Source: Prostheceraeus crozeri (Eukaryota; Platyhelminthes; Polycladida; Euryleptidae). From it: a stretch of 64,000 nt of DNA. Location of the stretch: the NCBI GenBank assembly GCA_907163375.1, contig CAJQUW010009275.1:42797-106796 (forward strand), in the 5' to 3' direction. Below are positions 38,301 through 50,300 of the stretch, piece by piece (position 1 is the stretch's first letter; every line of letters begins with the position of its first letter). The notes beneath the pieces were generated by a model. The model made no database searches and had not been told where the DNA came from. It was given only the letters and a program-made list of their open reading frames with translations. The translations under genes and the position numbers were made by a program.

Positions 38301-41300
38301 TGATTAGTGTTCGATGTTTGTCTGCGGTTGTTGTCAACGGACAGGCCTCATACTGCCATTTGCCGTGGTCTGAATACGTGACAAGTTGTGAATGAACTCT
38401 GCCTTTTGGTCGTGACTATCATTTCTAGACATGTTATAATATTTTTGCAGTGCACATACTGAAGTGTATTGTGAAATTACTGATCTTATCAAGTATACAG
38501 CATCATTTCATTTCTCACGCGTGTATATTCGACGAGCGTCACGCCAGTTTTGATGTACAACTTATTTTTAGCTATATTGTCGTTAGCTATATACCCTTAC
38601 GTGATCGATACGTAATAATCTGTGATAAGCACTGCAATCTCGCGTATAAACTTATCATTTTGTTTCCAAATTGAGGAAGTCTTCATTTTGTGGTTGTTTT
38701 CAGATTTTCTTCAAACAGCTTCCAAGTGGTTAAGTTATCGATAATTTCGAATTATGGGCGCAGAATCTATTGTACGTACAATATAAGCGTATAATTTCCC
38801 AAAATTTCTTTGCCTCATTTTGCACATATTAGACGGAAGTCACGCCGCTTTACAGCACGCATTCTATTAGGCTATTATCCGTCGCATATAAGCGCATTAT
38901 CGTCTCTGATGCCGTCATCAGCTCTACATGTAGGAAGATTCTTGTATTTGACGAAAGCCACGTCATTTTAACCACATTTCTGTTATAATTTTTCATACGT
39001 CTCTTTTTCTCCTCAAGATCTCCCATACTAGCATTTTTCTGTTATTGTTACATACGGTAATTGTTTTTCTGAGACTGCTTGTTTGCTATATCTTTAAAAC
39101 ATGTAAGAGACAAGCAGCATTTATACGGTTGCTAAGCTGAGTGATACGACGACCAGAGAAGCAGGGACAATATACAAATGTTTTTATGTAATGCAAATCT
39201 TCCTTGGTTTGGTGGTGAAAACTATTATTAAAATCTACTGTGTATTTACGTTGATTAGTTTATAAATGTCATTTCTGCCAATGGCAGATCGTTATAAGTA
39301 GGCCGACAAATATCAATAAGTAGTATAAAAAGGGGGTTGTCTGAGTTTCCGGAAATGGTATCTTGCCAGAATCTCACCCATGACCAAGATAGACCCCAAC
39401 AATATCAGGAAATGGAAGAATCAAGGGAGAAAAGGTACAACATTTGGAACAAATTGTTAGCTATACCCAGCCATGAAGAGTCAAAAAGAAATATGCTAAC
39501 TGCTCTCGAAATTGGATTACGTATCGTGATGAAAAATCATGTGTACAAATTTGACAATGAAATAAAACTTCAGAAGAATGGAGGTATTATTGGATTACAA
39601 TTGACTGGAGTGATTGCTCAAATTTCATGATCTGGTGGGACAGAATGCTTAAAGAAAAGCTAAAAGATCACAACATTTACTGTTCACTTATGAAAATATG
39701 TCTAGATGACATTACTCTCATACTTTCACATGAGCCAACAATGAAAACAAAGAGCAAAAAAATGAGCAAATCATGGAATTAGTTATAAAAATGGTCCACA
39801 GTAGCATACAAATAGAAATTGATTTTCCTTCAAAACACAGTGACAACAAACTGCCAATTCTCGACTTGAAAGTATGGATGTAATCAAGAAGCAATGATGA
39901 CAGAAACACAATGCATGTATTACACGACTTTTGTGCAAAAGAAGTGTCGTCGAAAATGATGATGCACGCCAAATCAACAGTTTCATGGAATACGAAAAGA
40001 TCAGCAGCTACTCAACAACTGCGAGTCATGCTAAATTACAGCAAAACATGCTACAGAAATGGAAAAACGGTTGCAATTCTCTGGCTATAGTAGGACTTTT
40101 CGAGCAGAGGTCACAAAATCTGCTTTACATGTTTGCAACAAATCCTTGAAGATGAGAGGAAGAACGTGAGACCTATGTATCGACCAAAGTCATGGAAATG
40201 TAGTGAACGGAGAGAAAATATACAAAGAAAGAAAACCTGGTATCAAAAGGGCAATTATAACAGCTTTCTGTTCATAGCAGCAACACCGAACTCAGTTCTC
40301 AAAAAAAATAGTATAAAAAACAATTTTAAGAAAGCGGCTTGAGAATAATAGTCATCGAGAAGACTGGAACAACGCTGAAATCAAAGCTACAAAAATCACA
40401 TCCTTTCCAAAAAACAAAATGCCAATGCTTTTTGTGCAAATCAGGAGGAAAAGGAAATTGTGAAGCAGCTGGAGTAAGAGATAATAAGGAGATAGAGTGT
40501 GACGAATGTAAAGCAATATATGTTGGTGAAACGTCGAGAAATGCAAAAAGAAGAGTTACACATCAAACAATTAAAGGAAAAACAGGAATGATTTGCACTA
40601 TGGAGACACCGTGAAAACCAGCATAAAGGAATTTAACAAAACCTCAACATGAACGTTACAGTAGTGCATCACAATAACGCAACGGAAATGCAAATAGAAG
40701 AGGCCGTAATTATTAGAAATAAAAATGCGCAAAACATAAAGCTGATTGTATTTCACTCTCGATGGCTTTGGAAGTCATAGAAATGATTTAAATGATTTTG
40801 AAATAAGAAATTCTTCGCGTATGACAACCATTGACCAAAAACATAAAGTACTTTTTTCCTGAGTAAAATTGCTTGGGATTATCAAAGAATAACCTGAAGT
40901 TGATATTTTCAGACTTTATTAAGGTATTCGTGCATTACTTAGTATTTCAGACAGTCACAAAGACTAATGTCATGATTTTCACCAAAAAATCATCAAATGT
41001 CTATAGATTGTTGATGGCGTGATCATGTATGTGATCCTGCTTTTTATCAATATAAATACTAATTTAAGACGTGCTTAAAAGTTAGGTACAATGTTGTATG
41101 CGTTCAACCGTTTTAACTCAAGTAAAACACGAAGGCTTTGTACAATGTAAGTCAGCGACGTTATATGATGTATTTTTTATATTGTTACATGTTCATAGAT
41201 TATTTTTGCAAATGCTGATAAATGTCAAAAATTACTTCATCATAGAGGAACCAATTATGAAATATCAGTAATATTCTCTTGTTGAAAACAAACAAATTTT

Positions 41301-44300
41301 AACTTCGAAAAGTGTAAGTCAGCGACGATAAATAACGTCGCTGACTTACATGTTCTAATATTCCGTTGGACCATGGCAAGATGTGGAGTAAGTGATATCA
41401 AAATCTTCGGTGACGGCGCGCCAAGCCACTTCAAGAATCGCTATCTGCTCAGAATGGTGTCTGATATTAGAGGTCAAATGAATGTGACAACTAGTTGGTC
41501 ATTTTTCGCAACTAGTCACGGCAAAGGTGTGGTGGGTGCAATTGTTGGGAAGCTGAAGGCTCATGTCCGACGCTTGGTCTTGTCGAGACGTGTGCAGGTG
41601 AGTTGTGCTGAGGATTTCATAGACAATTCGAAACAAGTCGGCGTTAACGTGATTTCATACACGAAAAATGATGTCTCTGAGGCAAATAAGACATACGAAT
41701 GATAGGAGTTTGTTCACAATGCAGGTCAAGGACATTTCCAAACATTTTTACAAGACAATTGATTGAGGAAAGTATTTGTGTAATAAAACAAACATCTCAC
41801 GTTCGTTGGAGAAAACCATCAGTTTAGTAAAGTGATAGCAGCCTTAAATTCATATTGTGTTAACTTTGTTATTATAGTTTCCTGAATTCAAATTCATGCT
41901 TCTTATTCTTTTAGTTCACAAGAACTTGAGTTTGGGGTTCAGAGCTGATATAGAAACAACAATTAGACGAACAAAACTCACATTAATGATTGGAGAACCT
42001 TAGAAAGAAAATATTTTTTCTGTAAGTCAGCGACGATACAAAAATAAATCTACCACAAGTATATCTACTATAGCTATAAAATTTCGACCATTTAAATGAT
42101 AACTATGATATGCACAAGATATATCCTACAAAAAAATTAACATTCATGCATGCAATTCGCAGGAATTCCGCTTAATGTAGAAACATCTATAAAATCATTT
42201 TTGTGCGCGCAAGTCAGCGACGTTACTAAATGTCAACACAAAAGTTAGTCGATGCATCTCAAGAGGTAATTTTTTGATTCCAAGTGAAAGATACAAGCAT
42301 GGAATACAATTTTAGATGTTCACTTGCTTATTAGTACTTTGATCAGTAATACAAAATTGTGCATCAAAATAAAAGTCGTGAAAGTGTAAGTCAGTGACGC
42401 AAAGAATTGTTCAAATGCATTATTGCCGGGCATTGGAGGGTATATAATGAAGGTATATTACCTTTCAAATGACAGCCTAAATCGTCGGACGATTTAGGCT
42501 GATCCTTAAAAGGTAATATTTGCATTATTATTGAACTGAAATCTATGACATCAAAAATCCAAGATTTTGATCTGCAAAAGACTCAAATCTATGATAATTT
42601 TACAATTTTCTACATAGCCCATGCAGCTCAGAACATTAAAGCATAGACTTCTAAATTTCTCTGGACAGATTTCTCTGGTTGAAATTGGCCTCATACATGA
42701 TCAGGTCAGCAATCCTAAATTTGACTACCCTACAAATCGTGTCATCAAGCGTTTTCAAATGTAGAGAACGTATTGTCAGCACAATGCCAGTGAAGAACAG
42801 TATGTATGTATATACATTGGCAGTTAGGAAGCACGGGACTGCATGTTTATGCGTTAAACTAATGTGCTAGACCTCGTTTTTTGCTAATTTTGCGATCTTT
42901 TCATGAACAATATTTCGATGTCATGAACACATTTCTTGCACATGCTTTTGAAATATTTCATTGAAATTCGGCAATCTGATTCATGTCCACGTGTAGTGCG
43001 AAATTTTGTGAAGTAGTAAGCGGGAAAGTCACCAGGAGAAATGATACATCGATATTCTAAGCACATTTTTTCATTTTTAAAGTATGAAGATATTTTCTTA
43101 GACAGCTTGATCTCATACAATACCTTCCAGCAAAGAATGCACGGTTGAAGCACAGATACGTCTGGAGGAAAGACATCATAATAAATTTTATTCGACAGTT
43201 TTGCAACTTCAAGGATGTCGAACATTGCCAATTTAATGTTTCTGACATTGCATTTACAACAGGAATCATTTTTTTACATTTCAGAAGTGAAAGGCAACAC
43301 GCACCACTGACATCATTTCAATTATTGGGATGCATATTGAAATCAGTTTTTGCATGCAAACATTTACATCTTGTGTACATTTCATCTTCTGTGGTTGACT
43401 GCATGATATTTTGTTATCAGCATTTCTCAGACTGAGTCCGGAAAACTTCAATAAAGAAGTTGTCTTTATTTTCTTGTCAATCTCTGTGCGATGACACGTG
43501 GAGATAAAATGATTTGCTTCAGTAATTTGATCTATCCAGTCAAAACACTTCTCAAGATAATCCCACTGTGTTTTCTCGAGTACTTGTTATTTATTGTTCT
43601 CAGAAGAGTCTCCATCACAGGTCGGATCGCTGAATATCTGTTCCAACCCCTCAGAAGTGGCTGATCAGGTTGGGAATGCTTATTGTGTCCATCATCATTG
43701 TTTTCATCGAAATATAAGAAGGAACTCCGTTTTCTGTTCCTCTTGATCTCAGCACATTTATAGTGTGGGAATCTGCAGCTTCTCTTTTCCACTCGAAATT
43801 GTCCCTTACCATGTTCAATGATATGGGTGGATCTGGCGTTAGTCTTCCGTCCGTTGACTTCGGCTTCACCATCAACTTTCCCAAGTATTGAATAATGTAC
43901 ATAATTGAATCCAATTTCGAACTTCTATTTGTGGCTGGTCATCCAGATATTATACAAAAGTCATCAGATTGATAACTTTGGAAAACTTGTGATAGATGCT
44001 GATAGATGATATGTGCTTGTTGGAATGGATTTCTCTCTACGTGATAGATGCGAATATTCGCAGAATTTTCGACAGTCAATGATGCGACGACGCTGAAGGG
44101 AAGATGTATACTCATGATCGCCATTTTTAGCCCATGATCGCTTTGAGATATCAAAAACCCAGATGAAATGATTTTCTTGTACGAGTAGATTTTAGATAAA
44201 ATTGTCATACCAAAGAATCTTCCGAATGTGTTTCCATTGGTAGAACATTTACTTTAAAACGTGGTGATACCGGATCGCGGTTTGTAGCTGTTTGGAAAAG

Positions 44301-47300
44301 CATCTAGACAGATAAAGGAATTTTGGCTGAACTGTCCTTTAGATAATGCTTTTTCATTTTTTAGTTTTCCTTCTTTGCATGCGATAATAATCTATGTCCT
44401 TCGTGGTGGCATTGAAGTCAGGTTCGAGGAAGTGAAGGTTACACAAGACGGAATTTTATTATTGTCAGTAGGAGGACACTCCATATTTGATGGAAATAAC
44501 AGAAAGTAAAAACACTTTATCGCAAGCGCTTTCGACCGACACCGCCAGTCATTATCAAGCGACTGTTCGTTTATTGTTGGATCAATCAGATATAAACAGT
44601 TATGATAGGGAACATTCTAGACCAGATTCATTTACATTAAGACACATTACGAAATCCTAAACTAACAACAAAAATACGTCAATGAGCATGTTACTCCTAA
44701 AATTCTGTAAGTAATGCACATCAAGGTAAAGACGTTAGCTAAAGAATAGAGTCATAAAAAGACCCCAGATCTATCTTGGTTCGGTTGTTGGAACGGAAAT
44801 GTTTAGTCCAAAGAGATTCCTTCACTATTCTCCTCTTCCAGGAGCGTTCCCTGTCCACCACAGTCATGGAATCAATGTCGATCCTATGACCACTGTCCAT
44901 CACATGTTTTGCTAGCTCGGATCGGTCGACGTCAAGCTCACGTATCATCCGCAAGTGTTCGGATTTTCTCTTGTCGATAGGCCTGGAAGATTCACCGACG
45001 TAGGAAAATCCACAATCGCGGTGTCCACACTCAATGCGATACACCGAGCCCAAACACAGGGAAGGAGAAGGTCGTTTGCGGATAAGGAGGCTACTGAGAG
45101 TCGAGGCAGGCTTGAGGGCGATGTTAATACCGAAACCAATCAACTTAGACTTGATGGCGTTACTGATCCCCGGAATAAAAGGAATGGAACCAGAAACGTT
45201 TGTTGGCTCATCACGTCTAGCTCGACCTATCGTCAAGGAAGAAAGGATCCCGTTCACCTCCGATTCTCGATACCCATTCGAGGCCAGGGCACTTTTGACA
45301 TTGACCAACTCTCCATCAAGTGTGGAATCCGAACAAACACGAGCAGCACGTAGACCCAAAGACCTGATTACTCCTGGGAAAACAGATCTTGGATGGTATG
45401 AAGAACGGTGGAGATATAGGTTGGAATGTGTGGCTTTCCTATAAACAGGGAAAATAGGTCGTTCACCATTCCGACTTACGAGAACATCTAAGAACGGAAT
45501 TTTACCATCTTCCTCAATCTCCATTGTGAAATTAATAGAATCCTCTTGATCATTCAGGAACTCAAGGAAAGCAGGAAGTTGAATAACAGGATGCGTCCAA
45601 CACGCGAAAACATCATCAACGTATCTGTACCAAATGAAAGGTGTGGCAATATCCAGTTCCGACGCTAAAGAAAACGTCTTGAATTCATAAAAATTCATGA
45701 AAATATTAGCAGACGCCGGTCCGAGGCTGCTTCCCATACTGACTCCGTCCGTTTGTATAAAGAAACGGTTGTCAAACTCAAAGTAACAGTTCCGCAACAG
45801 GAACTCCGTCAGCCAAAGAAGTTCATCAACGGTGAACACACATTCGTTCGGGAAGTCATCATTCTTTTCAATATACCATTTGAGCGCATCCATGACACCA
45901 TCAATTGGGACATTAGTAAAAAGCGACTCAACGTCGAAACTCACAAATACACTAGAGTTGACAACTGGGATAGAGAGAAGCTTGGATTTCAGATCATCCG
46001 AATTCTTGATGTAAGACGGGCTATCACAAGCAAAACATTTCACCAAATCAGCGATGAATTTAGACAAGCCCGAAAACACTGAATCAACCTGACTGACAAC
46101 AGGTCTTAGAGGACAGTTTTTTTTATGGATCTTGGGTAAGCCAAAAAGAAAGGGAGTCTGGAAGAACGTAGGACACCATTCCAAGGCCTGTTGTCGACTT
46201 ATACGACCATCCAACTCAATCTGTCGAATCTTACCATGTAGCGTACGGCGTACGCCGGCACCCGGGTTCTTGGTGGACACTTTATAAGGCCCATCTTCAA
46301 TGATAGACCGTAATTTGTCAACATAGTCCCGTCTGTTCATGACAACCACACGACTTTCTTTATCCGACGGAAGAATAATAATATTTTTGTTGGCTTGTAG
46401 AGAAGAAATAGCCTCTTTCTCCAAACAAGAAATATTGGAACGGGGTCGATATTTCCTCTTAAGGATTCTGGAAATTTCATTCCTGATACAAGTCTTGTAA
46501 TCTGAACCCAAGGCTGAAATAGCCTGCTCAACCCCAGCGATAATCTCCTTCTTGGGAATAGATGAGGGAGTAACGGCAAAATTAAGGCCTTTGCTCAGGA
46601 TAGAGTGTTGCCCACTCGTCAGCTTCAGCGTACTCAAATTGATAACCGGGTCAATCACCTTATCGACGATCGGTTCATCATTCCTGCCATGTAGAACGCG
46701 AAGACGATGTAAACGCTTAGTAATCTTCTCCAGAGACGAGTGTCTGTAGGAACCAACAGAAGAATCAACAAAATCCACAATCCTTGACAGTAAATGTACA
46801 TCTTTCACCATGTCGAAAAGACATTCCCGACGAATGCGGATAGCTTCTTCCAGTTTAACGCCGTACGCTACATGGTAAGATTCGACAGATTGAGTTGGAT
46901 GGTCGTATAAGTCGACAACAGGCCTTGGAATGGTGTCCTACGTTCTTCCAGACTCCCTTTCTTTTTGGCTTACCCAAGATCCATAAAAAAAACTGTCCTC
47001 TAAGACCTGTTGTCAGTCAGGTTGATTCAGTGTTTTCGGGCTTGTCTAAATTCATCGCTGATTTGGTGAAATGTTTTGCTTGTGATAGCCCGTCTTACAT
47101 CAAGAATTCGGATGATCTGAAATCCAAGCTTCTCTCTATCCCAATTGTCAACTCTAGTGTATTTGTGAGTTTCGACGTTGAGTCGCTTTTTACTAATGTC
47201 CCAATTGATGGTGTCCTGGATGCGCTCAAATGGTATATTGAAAAGAATGATGACTTCCCGAACGAATGTGTGTTCACCGTTGATGAACTTCTTTGGCTGA

Positions 47301-50300
47301 CGGAGTTCCTGTTGCGGAACTGTTACTTTGAGTTTGACAACCGTTTCTTTATACAAACGGACGGAGTCAGTATGGGAAGCAGCCTCGGACCGGCGTCTGC
47401 TAATATTTTCATGAATTTTTATGAATTCAAGACGTTTTCTTTAGCGTCGGAACTGGATATTGCCACACCTTTCATTTGGTACAGATACGTTGATGATGTT
47501 TTCGCGTGTTGGACGCATCCTGTTATTCAACTTCCTGCTTTCCTTGAGTTCCTGAATGATCAAGAGGATTCTATTAATTTCACAATGGAGATTGAGGAAG
47601 ATGGTAAAATTCCGTTCTTAGATGTTCTCGTAAGTCGGAATGGTGAACGACCTATTTTCCCTGTTTATAGGAAAGCCACACATTCCAACCTATATCTCCA
47701 CCGTTCTTCATGCCATCCAAGATCTGTTTTCCCAGGAGTAATCAGGTCTTTGGGTCTACGTGCTGCTCGTGTTTGTTCGGATTCCACACTTGATGGAGAG
47801 TTGGTCAATGTCAAAAGTGCCCTGGCCTCGAATGGGTATCGAGAATCGGAGGTGAACGGGATCCTTTCTTCCTTGACGATAGGTCGAGCTAGACGTGATG
47901 AGCCAACAAACGTTTCTGGTTCCATTCCTTTTATTCCGGGGATCAGTAACGCCATCAAGTCTAAGTTGATTGGTTTCGGTATTAACATCGCCCTCAAGCC
48001 TGCCTCGACTCTCAGTAGCCTCCTTATCCGCAAGCGACCTTCTCCTTCCCTGTGTTTGGGCTCGGTGTATCGCATTGAGTGTGGACACCGCGATTGTGGA
48101 TTTTCCTACGTCGGTGAATCTTCCAGGCCTATCGACAAGAGAAAATCCGAACACTTGCGGATGATACGTGAGCTTGACGTCGACCGATCCGAGCTAGCAA
48201 AACATGTGATGGACAGTGGTCATAGGATCGACATTGATTCCATGACTGTGGTGGACAGGGAACGCTCCTGGAAGAGGAGAATAGTGAAGGAATCTCTTTG
48301 GACTAAACATTTCCGTTCCAACAACCGAACCAAGATAGATCTGGGGTCTTTTTATGACTCTATTCTTTAGCTAACGTCTTTACCTTGATGTGCATTACTT
48401 ACAGAATTTTAGGAGTAACATGCTCATTGACGTATTTTTGTTGTTAGTTTAGGATTTCGTAATGTGTCTTAATGTAAATGAATCTGGTCTAGAATGTTCC
48501 CTATCATAACTGTTTATATCTGATTGATCCAACAATAAACGAACAGTCGCTTGATAATGACTGGCGGTGTCGGTCGAAAGCGCTTGCGATAAAGTGTTTT
48601 TACTTTCTGTTATTTCCATCAAATATGGAGTGTCCTCCTACTGACAATATTGAAATACACTCCCTTTTCCGTCAACAAGACGGAATGTTTAGTTGGGATA
48701 TAATGCTTTCTACTAACTCGATGCAGCTACAATTTCCTTGTTATGCAGAGGAATGTATTGATGCTACACCATCATTGCATTTCGGTTGACAACCAGCTGT
48801 GGCATATTTGCTTGGTATTTTGCATTCGATTGAATCGCACAGGAGATAAATTTAAAATAGTCATTTATCACTTCGATTAGCCGCAAAATTCGATCTTCTG
48901 TAACACAAATGTTGGTTGGCCTGAACATGTATAAAATGATTTCAAATTTTGCTAACCTATCTGTCCAGAGAAATTTAGAAGTCTATGATTAAAGTATCTA
49001 GAGCTTGAGATATCTACGAGTCCAAATTGTGAAACATAGGAATAATCTCAATGCCATTTTCACTGGCAATGCGAAGGTGGATGGTGAGATGCTCCTACAT
49101 CAATGTTATTACGTAGCAAATTAGACGGCCTTAGGCCGTCTAATTTGGAATTGGAGATATATAAACGCAGACCTGCCAACTGTCCCGGATGTCCCGGAAA
49201 AGTTAAAATGCTGTCCCGGATTTTAAATTTATTAACCTAAGATGAATTCTAGATTTTTAAGAACGCATATTTCAAACATTTGCGCTGCGCGCGCAATCCT
49301 AAGGGCAATTCCACGCAGTCACGAACGAACTTTGCAGGATTTATTATTACATTTCTGATTGTCATTCCTAACCTATTTAACCGGTGATAATCATACTTTA
49401 TTTGAATTGGCTGCAATATTCACTGTTTATGAAACACTAGCCAAACCGATGAAAAAATGTGTATTTGATGGTTTAAAATACAATAGTTTGAGCGGTCACG
49501 AACGAACACAGAACGACAAGACTTTTTCGAAAAAAATGTAGACGTTAATGACCTCCAAAGCTCTGGATTCTTCATCACGAAATTTGCTCTGTTTGAATAG
49601 ATTAGTATGCTATTTGATCAACTTAAATGCTGAAAAGAAATCTAGAAACGTTTGATTACTAGCAGTTCATAAGTTTCGAGAAGTGCGGTCACGAACGAAC
49701 ATTTTGTCCAACTTCATCAGAAAACATATTCGAAAAAGAAATCAGTCACAAACGCGCTCCATGCATTCCTCTGTATAAAGATAAAGTTAATAAATCATTT
49801 CGGAACATTTGCTTCGTGTCGGGCATCGAATATCTAATGGCATTCGTCGTTTTTTTTTGGCATGCAAGTTCATTCACGAAAGTTAGTCATACTGGCACAA
49901 ATTTACAAAGAAACGACTTATGGCTAGGTACAATTTTGACGCACTTCAATGTCCTAGTTGCTTGTAAGTTATTCTCAAAGTTTCCAAGAGAGTGAAGTTT
50001 CTTGACTCACGAGTAATTCTATTTTTAGCAGTCCAGGGATTCCCATGATATTTCAAGACTGATTTAGTCGATATGGAGACAGATGTACGTCTTAGGTGGA
50101 GAAACACACATCAACCATAATGTAAAGCTTTTTTAGTAGCCTTGGGCTTCGTATGACATGACTGATTAACGGAATTGGAGCAAATGTATGTATTGGGTAA
50201 AAGAAATAGGCTATTTTTAGTATCCAGGATTTTCCCATGAACATGGGTATAAGTTGTGCTATTTTTAGTAGTCGTGGGCGTCCCATGAATATTTTTGACT

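Larger units (their letters stand above)
44455..48674. mobile_element. Head-to-head Penelope-like element dimer
   Basis: Two PLE copies face each other with 5' ends inward. The left (minus) copy spans 44460-46857 and the right (plus) copy 46858-48649. The shared sequence forms inverted arms of exactly 1792 bp (44460-46251 and 46858-48649), separated by 606 bp that belong only to the longer left copy. I saw only about five base differences between arms, so identity exceeds 99%. Exact 12-bp repeats flank the whole. Such a structure fits a single insertion event with two priming or template-switch steps. Confidence 0.9.
42432..49164. mobile_element. Unclassified element with palindromic ends, interrupted by the PLE dimer
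   Basis: Each end carries a strong palindrome (42455-42518 and 49117-49147). Just inside, the segment CTAAATTTCTCTGGACAGAT (within 42645-42674) recurs inverted at 48962-48993, with weaker inverted similarity extending to about 42740 and 48880. Directly outside the palindromes are the near-direct repeats ATTGGAG-TATATAA (42433-42447 and 49150-49164). Removing the PLE dimer leaves about 2.5 kb with a minus-strand open region of unknown product. The long flanking repeat does not match a familiar superfamily. Confidence 0.5.

Noticed and set aside
44955-48154. Open frames on the opposite strand of both PLE copies (for example 44955-45353 and 47665-48075)
   Set aside because: They are exact mirror shadows of the conserved RT and nuclease frames and have no motif of their own.
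44460-48649. Pure assembly artefact from an inverted misjoin
   Set aside because: A 606-bp asymmetric spacer, a few real differences between arms and an exact 12-bp flanking repeat argue for a real insertion, though long reads should confirm it.
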